From NCBI GenBank assembly GCA_035628505.1, contig DASPJR010000182.1, positions 1 to 47,754 on the forward strand: 47,754 bases of DNA. Reading direction: 5' to 3'. Within the stretch, counting starts at the first letter, position 1; each line of letters starts with the position of its first letter. The position numbers and the translations under genes were made by a program. The notes below the pieces were generated by a model. It worked only from the letters and a program-made list of their open reading frames with translations, was not told the origin of the DNA and ran no database searches. This document shows, one piece after another, positions 24,231 through 32,197 of this stretch. This DNA comes from DASPJR01 sp035628505 (GTDB lineage Bacteria; Planctomycetota; SZUA-567; H5-PLA8).

Positions 24231-25667
24231 ATGAACCTGCGAGCCCGGATCCTGCTCTATGTCGTCGCGGTCATGGCCATTGTGTTCGTGATGGTCATCG
24301 CCACGATTCTTCCCGACACCCTGAATGAATCCAAGAACCGCATCGCCGCCGCGCGCGAGGCGACGACTGTTTTCAAGATTCTGCTCGAAAACCTTCCGGC
24401 ACAGCGCCGCGCGGAGCTTGGAAAAAACAACCGCAAGTTTTTCGAAAACAGCGGCGTGCTCGACGCATGGCTGCTGACCGATCTGCAGGGCAAGGTTGTG
24501 CTCTCCTCAACGCCGGGAACTCCCAAGCATGTTGCACCCGCCGAGTACATCGCGGCGCAGCGTTTCGACCAGATGGAAACCGTTTTCACGCCCGAATCCG
24601 AGCGTCTCATACTTTATGCGCGAACCAACATGCGCGCGTCTTCGCAGCCGCTGGACGTTTGGGGCATCTTTGTCGTCATGGCCGTCGGAACGTTGCTGCT
24701 CGCCTTTGTGATTTACGGACTGATGCTGCGTCTGGTGGTCACGCCTGTCGAGCGCCTCGCCGCTGCCAGCCGCATGGGCGCCAGCACCAAAGGCATTCTG
24801 GCGCCCGTGGCTTCGACAGACCGGCAGGACGAGATCGGCGAGCTGGTTCGAGCCTATAATAAAATGGTGGGCGAAGTGAATGACTTGCGGCTGAACCTGG
24901 AAAAACGCGTGTCGGACGCCACGCGTGAGCTTCAGGCGGCGCAGAATCAGATTGTGCTCAGCGAGCGGCTTTCAGTCGCGGGCCGAATGGCTGCGGGTGT
25001 CGCGCACGAGATCAACAATCCCCTTGGCGGAATGCTGAACGCCGCCCGCGCTCTCAAAGGCAAGGCCCAGGCTGGAACGCGCGAAGCCGAATACCTGGAG
25101 CTGATCCTGGAAGGCCTTTCGCGCGTGCAGACGATTGTCGCGAGCATGCTGCAGTTCTCGCGGCCGGCGCAGCAGCCATCCCCGGTCGACCTGGCGGAAG
25201 TGCTCGAGGGGGCGCTGCTTTTCTGCCGCCACCGCTTTGCGAAACTGGAGCTCAAGCTTGAGAAAAACTACGCGCCAGACGCGGCGCATACGGTGCTGGG
25301 GCATCGATCGGAACTGGGCCAGGTGTTTTTGAATCTGCTCGTAAATGCGCTGGATGCCATGGAAGCAAAAGGCACGGGGCCGCATACTCTGAGCCTGAAA
25401 CTGGAGCGAAGCGGCGAGCTGGTTACTGCAACGGTCAGCGATACGGGGCAGGGGATGCCGCCTGAAGTAAAGGAGCGTGCAGGACAATTCTTCTATTCCA
25501 CCAAGGCTGAAGGGAAGGGGACGGGTCTGGGCCTTGCGGTGGTGCAGCATATCGTTCTGCAGCACAAAGGAACTGTTCGTATCGACAGCAGCGAAGGGCA
25601 GGGGACAACAGTGGTCGTCGAGCTGCCGGCGTATGCTGAGACACCTGCGGCCAAGAGCGTGGCGTAA
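24231..25667 (+). CDS. Membrane sensor histidine kinase (NtrB/ZraS-like)
   Basis: The 478-residue product has a membrane helix at about 5-27, a periplasmic sensor part of about 110 residues, a second helix at about 145-168, a HAMP domain (about 170-225) with a following coiled coil (LEKRVSDATRELQAAQNQI), and a kinase core. The H-box is VAHEINNPLGG (H259), the N-box LVNALDAME, and the G boxes DTGQGMPPE and GKGTGLGLAVVQ, all intact. ATG 24231 is used, although its ribosome site is weak. The sigma-54 response regulator starts 24 bp after the stop, so the two form a two-component pair. The signal is unknown. Confidence 0.9.
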   Translation: MNLRARILLYVVAVMAIVFVMVIATILPDTLNESKNRIAAAREATTVFKILLENLPAQRRAELGKNNRKFFENSGVLDAWLLTDLQGKVVLSSTPGTPKHVAPAEYIAAQRFDQMETVFTPESERLILYARTNMRASSQPLDVWGIFVVMAVGTLLLAFVIYGLMLRLVVTPVERLAAASRMGASTKGILAPVASTDRQDEIGELVRAYNKMVGEVNDLRLNLEKRVSDATRELQAAQNQIVLSERLSVAGRMAAGVAHEINNPLGGMLNAARALKGKAQAGTREAEYLELILEGLSRVQTIVASMLQFSRPAQQPSPVDLAEVLEGALLFCRHRFAKLELKLEKNYAPDAAHTVLGHRSELGQVFLNLLVNALDAMEAKGTGPHTLSLKLERSGELVTATVSDTGQGMPPEVKERAGQFFYSTKAEGKGTGLGLAVVQHIVLQHKGTVRIDSSEGQGTTVVVELPAYAETPAAKSVA

Positions 25668-25691
25668 GCTGAACCCTGAAACGAGCGATCG

Positions 25692-27230
25692 ATGAAAGTA
25701 CTTCTGGTTGACGACGAACGCAGCATCCGCCTCACCCTGGGCGACGCGATAGAAGATTGCGGCCACAGCGTGATCCGCTGCGAGAATCTCGCGCAGGGAA
25801 AGAGCGCCCTTGAGCAGCACGCCGTCGATTGCATCATTACCGATCTGCGTCTGCCTGACGGCCTGGGCCTCGATCTGCTTCCGATTGCCCGCGAGCGCAG
25901 TCCGAATGCCTCGCTGCTGGTCATCACCGCGCATCAGACGATCGAGACGGCCATCCAGGCTACGAAGTACGGCGCAGACTATTTGATCAAGCCGTTTCTC
26001 AACGAAGAAGTCATTGCGCGTCTTCAGAAAATCGACGAACTGCGGCAGCTCAAAGCCGAGCTTGCGCAGCTGAAAACGCAGGTGACCTCCGGACACAAGA
26101 TTGACCGCATCGTCGGAAAAACGGCTCGCATGCACGAGCTTTACACGACCATTGAAACGGTTGGACCTTCGGATGTCACGGTGCTTGTCACCGGCGAGTC
26201 CGGGACTGGCAAGGAGCTCGTCGCGCAGGCGCTCCATCGCAACTCAGCGCGCTCCAGCAGACAACTGGTGAAGCTTTCGTGCGCCGCGCTGCCGGAAAGC
26301 CTGCTCGAAGACGAGCTCTTTGGCCACGAGAAAGGCGCGTTCACCGACGCGAAGGAGAAGAAACCCGGTCGCTTCGAGCTCGCCGATGGCGGCTCGATTT
26401 TCCTCGACGACATCGACGACATGAGCCTGCAGACGCAGGTAAAACTGCTGCGTGTGCTGCAGGAGCGCGAATTCGAACGCCTGGGCGGCACGAAGACGAT
26501 CAAGATCGACGTGCGCGTGATCACCGCGACCAAGGTGGATCTTTCGCTGCTCGTGCGGCAGGGCCGTTTTCGCGACGACCTGTATTTCCGCCTGCGCGTC
26601 GTCGAACTGCGCCTGCCCAGTTTACGCGAGCGCCCTGCCGACATTCCCCTGCTCGTTCAGCATTTCATCCGGCTGCACGGACAGAATCGCAACTACGTTA
26701 TCGCACCGGAAACAGTTCAGAAAATGTGCCAGTACCAGTGGCCCGGCAACGTGCGCGAGCTTGAAAATGCGGTCATGCGCGCGATTGCGATGGCCGGCAG
26801 CTCAGACGTCCTCGACGAACGCCACCTGCTGCTGATGCCCGCGGGAATGCGGCCGGACGCGGGACCGGTCCACGTTCCATCGGTCGGCGGCACGATGCTC
26901 TCGCCTGAAACGGCCGTTCCGGCGCTGCCCGGCTGGAGCGAGAAAAAAGCGCCGTCTGCCGCGCCGCGCAATGAAGCGCCGGTGGCTGCAGGCGCAGCGC
27001 TTCAAGAATCCGCGCCAGTCGCTCCACCCCCTGCGCCGGCGCCGGTGTCCGCAGCGGTGCGTCCCCTGCGCGAGGTTGTGGCGGATGCTGAGCGTGGATA
27101 CATCCTGCAGGTGCTGCAGCAGACCAACGGGAATAAGACCCGAGCGGCGCAGCTGCTGGATATCTCACGCAAAAACCTGTGGGAAAAGATGCGTGACCTG
27201 GGTTTGCTCGACAGCAACGCAAAGGAATAA
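25692..27230 (+). CDS. NtrC-family sigma-54-dependent response regulator
   Basis: The 512-residue product has a receiver domain (1-120) with DD at 7-8, phospho-acceptor D51 (IITDLRLPD) and the conserved KPF near 100. The AAA+ domain (about 135-385) has Walker A GESGTGKE and the sigma-54 loop GAFTDA instead of GAFTGA. Walker B reads IFLDDIDD, with Asp where the hydrolytic Glu normally stands, and the Arg-rich RFRDDLYFRL block follows. A Pro/Ala-rich linker (about 395-450) leads to a Fis-type HTH (NKTRAAQLLDISRKNLWEKM). It should activate sigma-54 promoters when phosphorylated by the kinase 24 bp upstream. Targets are unknown; no well-formed sigma-54 site was found in the window. Confidence 0.92.
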   Translation: MKVLLVDDERSIRLTLGDAIEDCGHSVIRCENLAQGKSALEQHAVDCIITDLRLPDGLGLDLLPIARERSPNASLLVITAHQTIETAIQATKYGADYLIKPFLNEEVIARLQKIDELRQLKAELAQLKTQVTSGHKIDRIVGKTARMHELYTTIETVGPSDVTVLVTGESGTGKELVAQALHRNSARSSRQLVKLSCAALPESLLEDELFGHEKGAFTDAKEKKPGRFELADGGSIFLDDIDDMSLQTQVKLLRVLQEREFERLGGTKTIKIDVRVITATKVDLSLLVRQGRFRDDLYFRLRVVELRLPSLRERPADIPLLVQHFIRLHGQNRNYVIAPETVQKMCQYQWPGNVRELENAVMRAIAMAGSSDVLDERHLLLMPAGMRPDAGPVHVPSVGGTMLSPETAVPALPGWSEKKAPSAAPRNEAPVAAGAALQESAPVAPPPAPAPVSAAVRPLREVVADAERGYILQVLQQTNGNKTRAAQLLDISRKNLWEKMRDLGLLDSNAKE

Positions 27231-27290
27231 AAAATCTGTTTGTCTTTTCCGGCTGTGCAAATTCCAATAGTGCCCGGAAAGGTAATCGCC

Positions 27291-27581
27291 ATGTCTCAGG
27301 CCAGCTCAACCCCCGACGTTCCACCTCCCATCGGCGCCGCGCCCGACGGGCAGGATTTTTCGCATCCGTGGATCATCAGCGGCATCGTCTCTGCGATCTG
27401 CTTCGTCATCGGCTTCGTCTTTATGTACACGACGGGCCTGTGGGCGAATTTCTGGCAGTGGGCCGACGGCCCGTTCCTGTTTTACTTCGCGATCCTGACG
27501 CCGGTGCTGATCGGCTTCTATTCCTATGGCGTGTACCTGCTGATCACGGCGCTCTTTCGTTCAAAAGCAAAAAAGAGCTGA
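27291..27581 (+). CDS. Small membrane protein, 96 aa
   Basis: ATG 27291 has GGAAAGG about nine bases upstream. The N-terminal 25 residues are Pro/Ala-rich and polar; two membrane helices follow at about 28-49 and 62-87, ending in a basic tail (FRSKAKKS). Upstream codons to 27240 have no ribosome site. The next gene begins two bases after this stop, so the two are probably translationally coupled. The family is not recognised. Confidence 0.7.
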   Translation: MSQASSTPDVPPPIGAAPDGQDFSHPWIISGIVSAICFVIGFVFMYTTGLWANFWQWADGPFLFYFAILTPVLIGFYSYGVYLLITALFRSKAKKS

Positions 27582-27583
27582 GC

Positions 27584-28099
27584 ATGTCTGAAACAGAGCC
27601 ATCAGCGGAATCGTCCGACGCTAAACAGTGTGTCTTTCAGATGCAAATCGTGGTAGGGGCGCTCTGCAGTGGCGTGTTCACGTTTTTCATTGTTTCGACG
27701 TTCATGCCAGCCGCAAAGCCGCCCATGCCGACGCCGGTGTTGACGTTCGTCGCTCTCGGTCTGGCCGTCATGGCGTTCGTTACGCGCGCTGTTTTGACCT
27801 CCATTCTCGATAAGGCGGCGTTTAAAAGAGCCGCGCAATTGCCTGCCGAGCAGCGCCTGGGCCAGCTGCTGGTGGCATACAGGACGCGCACTATCCTGGG
27901 AGCTGCGATGCTTGAAGGCGCGGCGTTTTTCAGTCTGATCGCCTGGATGCTGGAACGCCAGAGCTACTCAATCCTTACTGCCGGCGTTCTGCTGAGCGCG
28001 TTAATCGCCGGCATGCCGACGCGGGCGAAATTAAACACGTGGCTTGCCGCTGCCGACCGGGCTGCCAATCCGGCCGCCGAGAAGGCCGTCAACTGGTAG
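27584..28099 (+). CDS. Membrane protein with four helices, 171 aa
   Basis: ATG 27584 lies two bases after the preceding stop (TGAGCATG). The product has a polar N-terminus, helices at about 19-41, 50-72, 104-122 and 129-145, and a cytoplasmic-looking loop (DKAAFKRAAQLPAEQRLGQL) between helices 2 and 3. Coupling to the upstream 96-aa membrane protein suggests a small two-subunit membrane complex, which is inference. The family is not recognised. Confidence 0.72.
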   Translation: MSETEPSAESSDAKQCVFQMQIVVGALCSGVFTFFIVSTFMPAAKPPMPTPVLTFVALGLAVMAFVTRAVLTSILDKAAFKRAAQLPAEQRLGQLLVAYRTRTILGAAMLEGAAFFSLIAWMLERQSYSILTAGVLLSALIAGMPTRAKLNTWLAAADRAANPAAEKAVNW

Positions 28100-28216
28100 C
28101 GCTGTAACTTGAATCCGCGGGCTCGTGACGGTTTAATAGGCCCAGTCGGGTACGCGATCGGACGATTCATCCGCCATCTGCAATCCTGAATTCATTCACA
28201 TATTGAAGGAGAAGTC

Positions 28217-28978
28217 ATGGCCGGTCATTCACATGCAGCGAACATTGCCGTCCGCAAAGGCAAGCAGGACGCGCTTCGCGCCCGGGCCTTTGCCAAGCTT
28301 TCGAAGGGAATCATGGTCGCGGCGCGCAAAGGCCCTGATCCGGATTCGAACTTCGCGCTGCGCCACGCCATCGACCTGGCTCGCGCACAATCGATGCCGA
28401 ACAATAAGATCGATCATGCCATCAAGAAGGGCGCCGGACTGATCGAAGGCGAAAAGATGACCGAGATCACGTACGAAGGCTACGGCCCTGGCGGCGTGGC
28501 GATCATCGTCGAAGCGCTCACTGATAATATCAACCGCACGCGTCCGGAAATCGCCAAGATGTTCGAAAATGGCGGTGGCAACCTCGGCGCTGCAAACTCC
28601 GTGATGTGGATGTTCAAGCGCAAGGGCCTCGTCACAGTCAAGACCGATAAGATCGCTGAAGACGCGCTGATGGATCTGGTGCTCGAAGCCGGCGCGGAAG
28701 ACCTGAAAGCCGAAGGGGACGTTTACGAAATTCTAACCAGCGTTTCGAGCTTCGAGCCGGTCCGTAAGGCGCTCGCGGCGAAAAGCATCCCGACCGAAAT
28801 GGCCGAGCTGCGTTTCATTCCGGACAATCCGACAGATGCAGACGTTCCGACTGCGAAGAAGGTGCTGGAACTGGTCGACGACCTGGACGGCCACGACGAC
28901 GTGAACGCCGTTCACCACTCGCTGAACATGACTGACGAGATCATCGCCGCCGTCAAAGAAGAAGCTGCCAAAGGCTGA
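28217..28978 (+). CDS. yebC: YebC/PmpR-family (TACO1-like) protein
   Basis: The 253-residue product fits the YebC/PmpR/TACO1 family. It opens with the conserved MAGHSHAANIAVRKGKQDA (usual form MAGHSKWxNIxxRK), followed by ARKGPDPDSN, MPNNKIDHAIKKG, ITYEGYGPGGVAIIVE and RTRPEIAKMFENGGGNLG, with the acidic second half (ELRFIPDNP..LVDDLDGHDDVNAVHHSL). Members are described as transcriptional regulators and, more recently, as ribosome-associated factors easing translation of proline-rich stretches. ATG 28217 has GAAGGAGAAG five to eight bases upstream. The gap to the upstream gene is 117 bp. A heptamer array follows the stop. Confidence 0.95.
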   Translation: MAGHSHAANIAVRKGKQDALRARAFAKLSKGIMVAARKGPDPDSNFALRHAIDLARAQSMPNNKIDHAIKKGAGLIEGEKMTEITYEGYGPGGVAIIVEALTDNINRTRPEIAKMFENGGGNLGAANSVMWMFKRKGLVTVKTDKIAEDALMDLVLEAGAEDLKAEGDVYEILTSVSSFEPVRKALAAKSIPTEMAELRFIPDNPTDADVPTAKKVLELVDDLDGHDDVNAVHHSLNMTDEIIAAVKEEAAKG

Positions 28979-28983
28979 CGTCG

Positions 28984-29097
28984 TTGTCATCTGTCACTGG
29001 TCATTTGTCATTTGTAACTTTGCCGCTTTGCCACGCGCAGACAAATAACGGCTTGGTCGAAACAAGTGACAAGTGACAAGTGACAAGTGACAGTGAC
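28984..29097. repeat. Inverted heptamer arrays (TTGTCAC / GTGACAA)
   Basis: On the right, four perfect AAGTGAC units (29064-29091) and a partial fifth. On the left, five degenerate heptamers in the opposite sense (TTGTCAT, CTGTCAC, TGGTCAT, TTGTCAT, TTGTAAC; 28984-29018). About 45 bp lie between. The array fills the gap between the convergent yebC and IclR-type genes. Confidence 0.8.
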
Positions 29098-29104
29098 AAA
29101 TTAA

Positions 29105-29893
29105 CTACTTAAGCGCCTCTTCGATTGCCTTGCGGCCTTCCTTCAGCCGTTCATATATTAACGCGTCATCCATCAGCGAGGACGCGCCGGACAGCGCCAG
29201 GCAGAACGGCGGCTCGCCCGCGGCGCGCACGCAGATCGACGCGCTTAGCCAGCCCGGCCGCTGGTAATCGCGCAGCACCAGCGCGTCATCGCGCAAATGC
29301 TGGCGCGCATAATCGAGGACGGCCCCGGGGGAATCGGGCACAATTTCTGCCGGCCGTATCCAGCCGTAGCGCCGCTTACTCTCTTCCAGCACATTCAGCG
29401 CTTCCTCCTGCGGACGGTCGATCAGCAGCCGCAGCGCTACCGACGAAAGATGCAGCGGATACCCAGTCGCCGAGGCCAGCAGCGGATCGTGTCCTTTATG
29501 CGTGCGCAGAAAATAAATCAGGTCGCCGCGCCAGAGCGTGGCAAGCTGGACCAGAAGCCCGTTGCAGCGCTCGGCAAGCTCCGTCACGGCTTTGCGTGGC
29601 TTGGTGGTGAGCGTAAACGATTCGGCCGCAATTCCTGCCAAAGAGAGAATGCCGTAATCGGGCGCGAAACTGTGGTAGTCGGGTTTGCGGACATAACCGG
29701 CCTTGCTCAGAATTTTCAGAATGCGTGAAACGGTGCTCTGATGCAGCCCCAGCTTTTTCGCGAGCTCCGTCGATGTTACCGGCCGCGGCGAGACGGACAG
29801 AAGCCGCAATACTTCCAGCCCGTGCGTCAGTGCCTTGGAGCTGCTCTGCACGGCATCCAGCATCGAACTCGAGTCGGGATTTACGTCGCTCAT
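29105..29893 (-). CDS. IclR-family transcriptional regulator
   Basis: The 262-residue product has an N-terminal winged helix-turn-helix at about 22-85 (LEVLRLLSVSPRPVTSTELA, then KKLGLHQSTVSRILKILSKAG) and an IclR effector domain (about 100-260) with RGDLIYFLRTHKGHDPL and TGYPLHLSSVALRLL. IclR proteins bind small metabolites and usually control nearby catabolic genes. It is the second gene after the DUF4380-like secreted protein on the same strand, with an 8-bp gap, so cotranscription and autoregulation are likely. The effector is unknown. Confidence 0.9.
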   Translation of the reverse strand: MSDVNPDSSSMLDAVQSSSKALTHGLEVLRLLSVSPRPVTSTELAKKLGLHQSTVSRILKILSKAGYVRKPDYHSFAPDYGILSLAGIAAESFTLTTKPRKAVTELAERCNGLLVQLATLWRGDLIYFLRTHKGHDPLLASATGYPLHLSSVALRLLIDRPQEEALNVLEESKRRYGWIRPAEIVPDSPGAVLDYARQHLRDDALVLRDYQRPGWLSASICVRAAGEPPFCLALSGASSLMDDALIYERLKEGRKAIEEALK

Positions 29894-29901
29894 GGGCTCG
29901 A

Positions 29902-30915
29902 TTATTTTCCTGCCAATTTTGCCGCGCGGCCGCTCAGCGCTCGTGCCTGCTCGAATGTTGAGACGTCCTCATCCAGTTTCAGCAGATGCCAGACTTCCGG
30001 AAAGCTGTGGCTTTCACCCGGCTTTAAGCGGACTTCCGCGCTGAGCGGCTCGACTTCCCCGACCTGCGCGCTCCAGTAGAACTCGACAGAATTCCCTGCG
30101 TCGCTGTACGTTCCCGCAGGGTCGTAAGGAAAGGTTTTGATGTAAAGCTGTTTTCCGCGAGCGTAGCCCATCCATCCGGCATCGCTGTCGGCGCCGAGTT
30201 TTCCATAGGCGACGTCTTTCGCCGTTGCCTCGGCCACGAGAATGCCGTCGAGAATCTTGACATTCGGTGAAGCGGGCGCGTCGTTGTCGAAGTACTCCTT
30301 GCCGTCTTCCTTGTAGCGCAGGCCCCAGCCGGCTTTCATCTTTGTTTTCGGATTCAGCGGGAAGAACGCGAATCCACCGCCTTTGCAGAGCGTGCGGTCC
30401 CAGAGGCAGAACTGCGTCTCCTTATCCCACGCGTTGGTCATCTTCTGATCGACCTTCAGGCTGCCAGTCTTCGGATCGAGCGTGAATACTTTCGAGAGTT
30501 GGATTCCGCTCTTCTGGCAGGGCTCGCTTTCGACCGTAACGGAGTACGGACCGCTGGCGCGCGCCTTATACTGGCCCATCCATAACCTGCGATGCTCAGG
30601 AAGCCCGCGCAGCTCGGGCCCGATATCCAGCTGATAACCGCCGACCCAGAAGTTGCCTTTCGTGTTCTCCAGAGTCTTTCCGTCTGAGCCCGGCGACTCG
30701 AACATGATGTTGGCATCATCCGGGCCGTAATGCAGCACACGCCCGCCGACGGCAGGAACGATCACAACCTTGATGCCGGTTTCTGCCGACGTGAGCACAT
30801 ACGATTCAGGCCAGCCTTTGTAGGTCAGCAGCTGCACGCCTTCGGGCAGCTTCTCTTCTGCACGAACGAGCGCGGCCGCGAGGACAACCATAAGGAGAGT
30901 GGGGCGAATGCGCAT
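29902..30915 (-). CDS. Secreted DUF4380-like (mutarotase-fold-like) protein
   Basis: The 337-residue product has a signal peptide (RPTLLMVVLAAALVRA, cut near 18). The all-beta mature part resembles DUF4380/aldose-epimerase-like proteins: VPAVGGRVLHYGPDDANIMF, NFWVGGYQLDIGPE and KMTNAWDKETQFCLWDRT, then a beta-rich end with SHSFPEVWHLL. By analogy it may bind or isomerise sugars in the periplasm; no catalytic residue is assigned. ATG 30915 has AAGGTG upstream and starts the signal peptide; a longer frame to 30984 is not believed. It shares its promoter region with the divergent lipoprotein gene at 31189 and lies 8 bp before the IclR gene. Confidence 0.72.
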   Translation of the reverse strand: MRIRPTLLMVVLAAALVRAEEKLPEGVQLLTYKGWPESYVLTSAETGIKVVIVPAVGGRVLHYGPDDANIMFESPGSDGKTLENTKGNFWVGGYQLDIGPELRGLPEHRRLWMGQYKARASGPYSVTVESEPCQKSGIQLSKVFTLDPKTGSLKVDQKMTNAWDKETQFCLWDRTLCKGGGFAFFPLNPKTKMKAGWGLRYKEDGKEYFDNDAPASPNVKILDGILVAEATAKDVAYGKLGADSDAGWMGYARGKQLYIKTFPYDPAGTYSDAGNSVEFYWSAQVGEVEPLSAEVRLKPGESHSFPEVWHLLKLDEDVSTFEQARALSGRAAKLAGK

Positions 30916-30980
30916 TGGATCACCTTGTAATCTAGTGCTGCTATAGTCTACAGCGCAGCACTTTATCCAACTTCTGGATT

Positions 30981-31012
30981 GCACATGTGAAAAAATTTGT
31001 TCTTGCGCAAGA
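30981..31012. promoter_or_regulatory. Candidate operator region in the divergent promoter gap
   Basis: In the AT-rich 273-bp gap between the genes starting at 30915 (minus) and 31189 (plus), GCACATGTGA (30981-30990) is followed by an A tract and the perfect palindrome TCTTGCGCAAGA (31001-31012). The first motif repeats the dyad at 1334-1367. The second could suit a dimeric regulator such as the neighbouring IclR protein; this is inference. Confidence 0.35.
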
Positions 31013-31188
31013 TTTTCATCTAAGTGACGATACAGACGTACGTTCCAGATGAGTCCGATAACATTTTCTTAAAGTGGTAGTTGAAGGAAACAGGGTTTTG
31101 GATAGTCTTTTTAACACTTTAGCCCACACCAGTTTAGACCCAGCCAAGATCGGCTCGTGCGGTCTTTAACTGTGCGCTATGAGGTTGC

Positions 31189-32097
31189 ATGATTTCGCAG
31201 ATCGAGTCTATTTCTAGCCGCATGCTTCCCGCGCTGCTCCTGGCCTGCCTGCTCCTGGTCAGTGGCTGCCGCATGAACGAAGCGGTCTACCGCTCAGACG
31301 GCTCACGCATTATTTATATGCGCCCGCCGCTGATGAAGGTCGTTGAAGAGCTCGATGAACGGCATATGGCCGTCAATAGCGTCGCGGCCCGGCTGAATGT
31401 CACGCTGATCGACACCGAGAAGAACAAGGAGTTCTCGCTGCTGGGTGTCTACATCGGGGACAAAGACGGCAACATGCGTCTGCGCATCACCGCCACAGGC
31501 GGGCAACTTGTGCTGGACATGGGCACGCACGGCGAAGACGTGGATGTGTGGCTGCCGCGCAAGAACCGCTTCTTCCGCGGAAAAGAAACCGATCTCCTCA
31601 ATAACCAGTGCCAGCTTTCGATTCTCGCTCACGCAGGTGGCTGCCGCGATCTGTTCTTCCCGCGCGCGTGGACCGAAGCGGCTACCGAACGGCGCGTGAC
31701 GTACAACAATGGCAGAGAAGTCATCAGCGTTATCGAGAAGCCCAGCTTCATTCGCCGCCGCTCGCGCCGCCTGACCATGGCCCCTGAGACGCCGACCGTC
31801 GAGGCCGTCGAGGTGTACGACCGTTTTGGCCGTGACGTCGGAAGCATCCGTTACGGTGATTACCGCTTCCCGGATCCGGATGAGCAGGACGCGCGCGCAG
31901 AGGGCGTGGGGCTGACATATCCCGGGCTGATTACGCTCTGTTCGCACGACGGAATTCACCGCCTGGAGATGCGGGTGGAAGAAGTGCAGATCAATTCTGA
32001 AATCGACACCGCCAAATTCGAGGTTCCGCGCCCGGAGCATACGAAGGTGCTCGAGCTCGGCACCGCCCTCAAACGCAGCGGCAATTTGTGGGAATAA
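31189..32097 (+). CDS. LolA/LolB-like outer-membrane lipoprotein
   Basis: The 302-residue product has a lipoprotein signal ending LLLVSGC (lipid Cys 27). The mature part is beta-rich, with a strand order suggesting the half-barrel LolA/LolB fold: MAVNSVAARLNVTLID, LLGVYIGDKDGNMRLRITA, LVLDMGTHGEDVDVWLPRKN, EAVEVYDRFGRDVGSIRYGD and INSEIDTAKFEVP. Such proteins carry lipids or lipoproteins between membranes. ATG 31189 has GAGG a few bases upstream. The gene begins a plus-strand cluster with the RND exporter (100-bp gap containing a strong hairpin) and a second LolA-like gene, which supports a role in envelope lipid export. The fold call is by pattern only. Confidence 0.65.
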   Translation: MISQIESISSRMLPALLLACLLLVSGCRMNEAVYRSDGSRIIYMRPPLMKVVEELDERHMAVNSVAARLNVTLIDTEKNKEFSLLGVYIGDKDGNMRLRITATGGQLVLDMGTHGEDVDVWLPRKNRFFRGKETDLLNNQCQLSILAHAGGCRDLFFPRAWTEAATERRVTYNNGREVISVIEKPSFIRRRSRRLTMAPETPTVEAVEVYDRFGRDVGSIRYGDYRFPDPDEQDARAEGVGLTYPGLITLCSHDGIHRLEMRVEEVQINSEIDTAKFEVPRPEHTKVLELGTALKRSGNLWE

Positions 32098-32099
32098 TT

Positions 32100-32156
32100 C
32101 ACGGCTTCAGCACGACGCCCCGGTCACGTTAACGGGGGTTTCGTACTGAAGCCGTG
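32100..32156 (+). other. Strong stacked hairpin between lipoprotein and RND genes
   Basis: CACGGCTTCAG (32100-32110) pairs perfectly with CTGAAGCCGTG (32146-32156). Inside, ACGA/TCGT and CCCCG/CGGGG can also pair, giving about 20 bp of stacked helix. No U run follows, so an mRNA-stability or attenuation element seems more likely than a terminator. Confidence 0.55.
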
Positions 32157-32197
32157 TTCTGTCGACAGGCAATGCCCGGCCATGGAACGGATTCGCT

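Noticed and set aside
28984..29097. CRISPR-like appearance of the AAGTGAC array
   Set aside because: Units are contiguous 7-mers without spacers and no cas gene is in the window.
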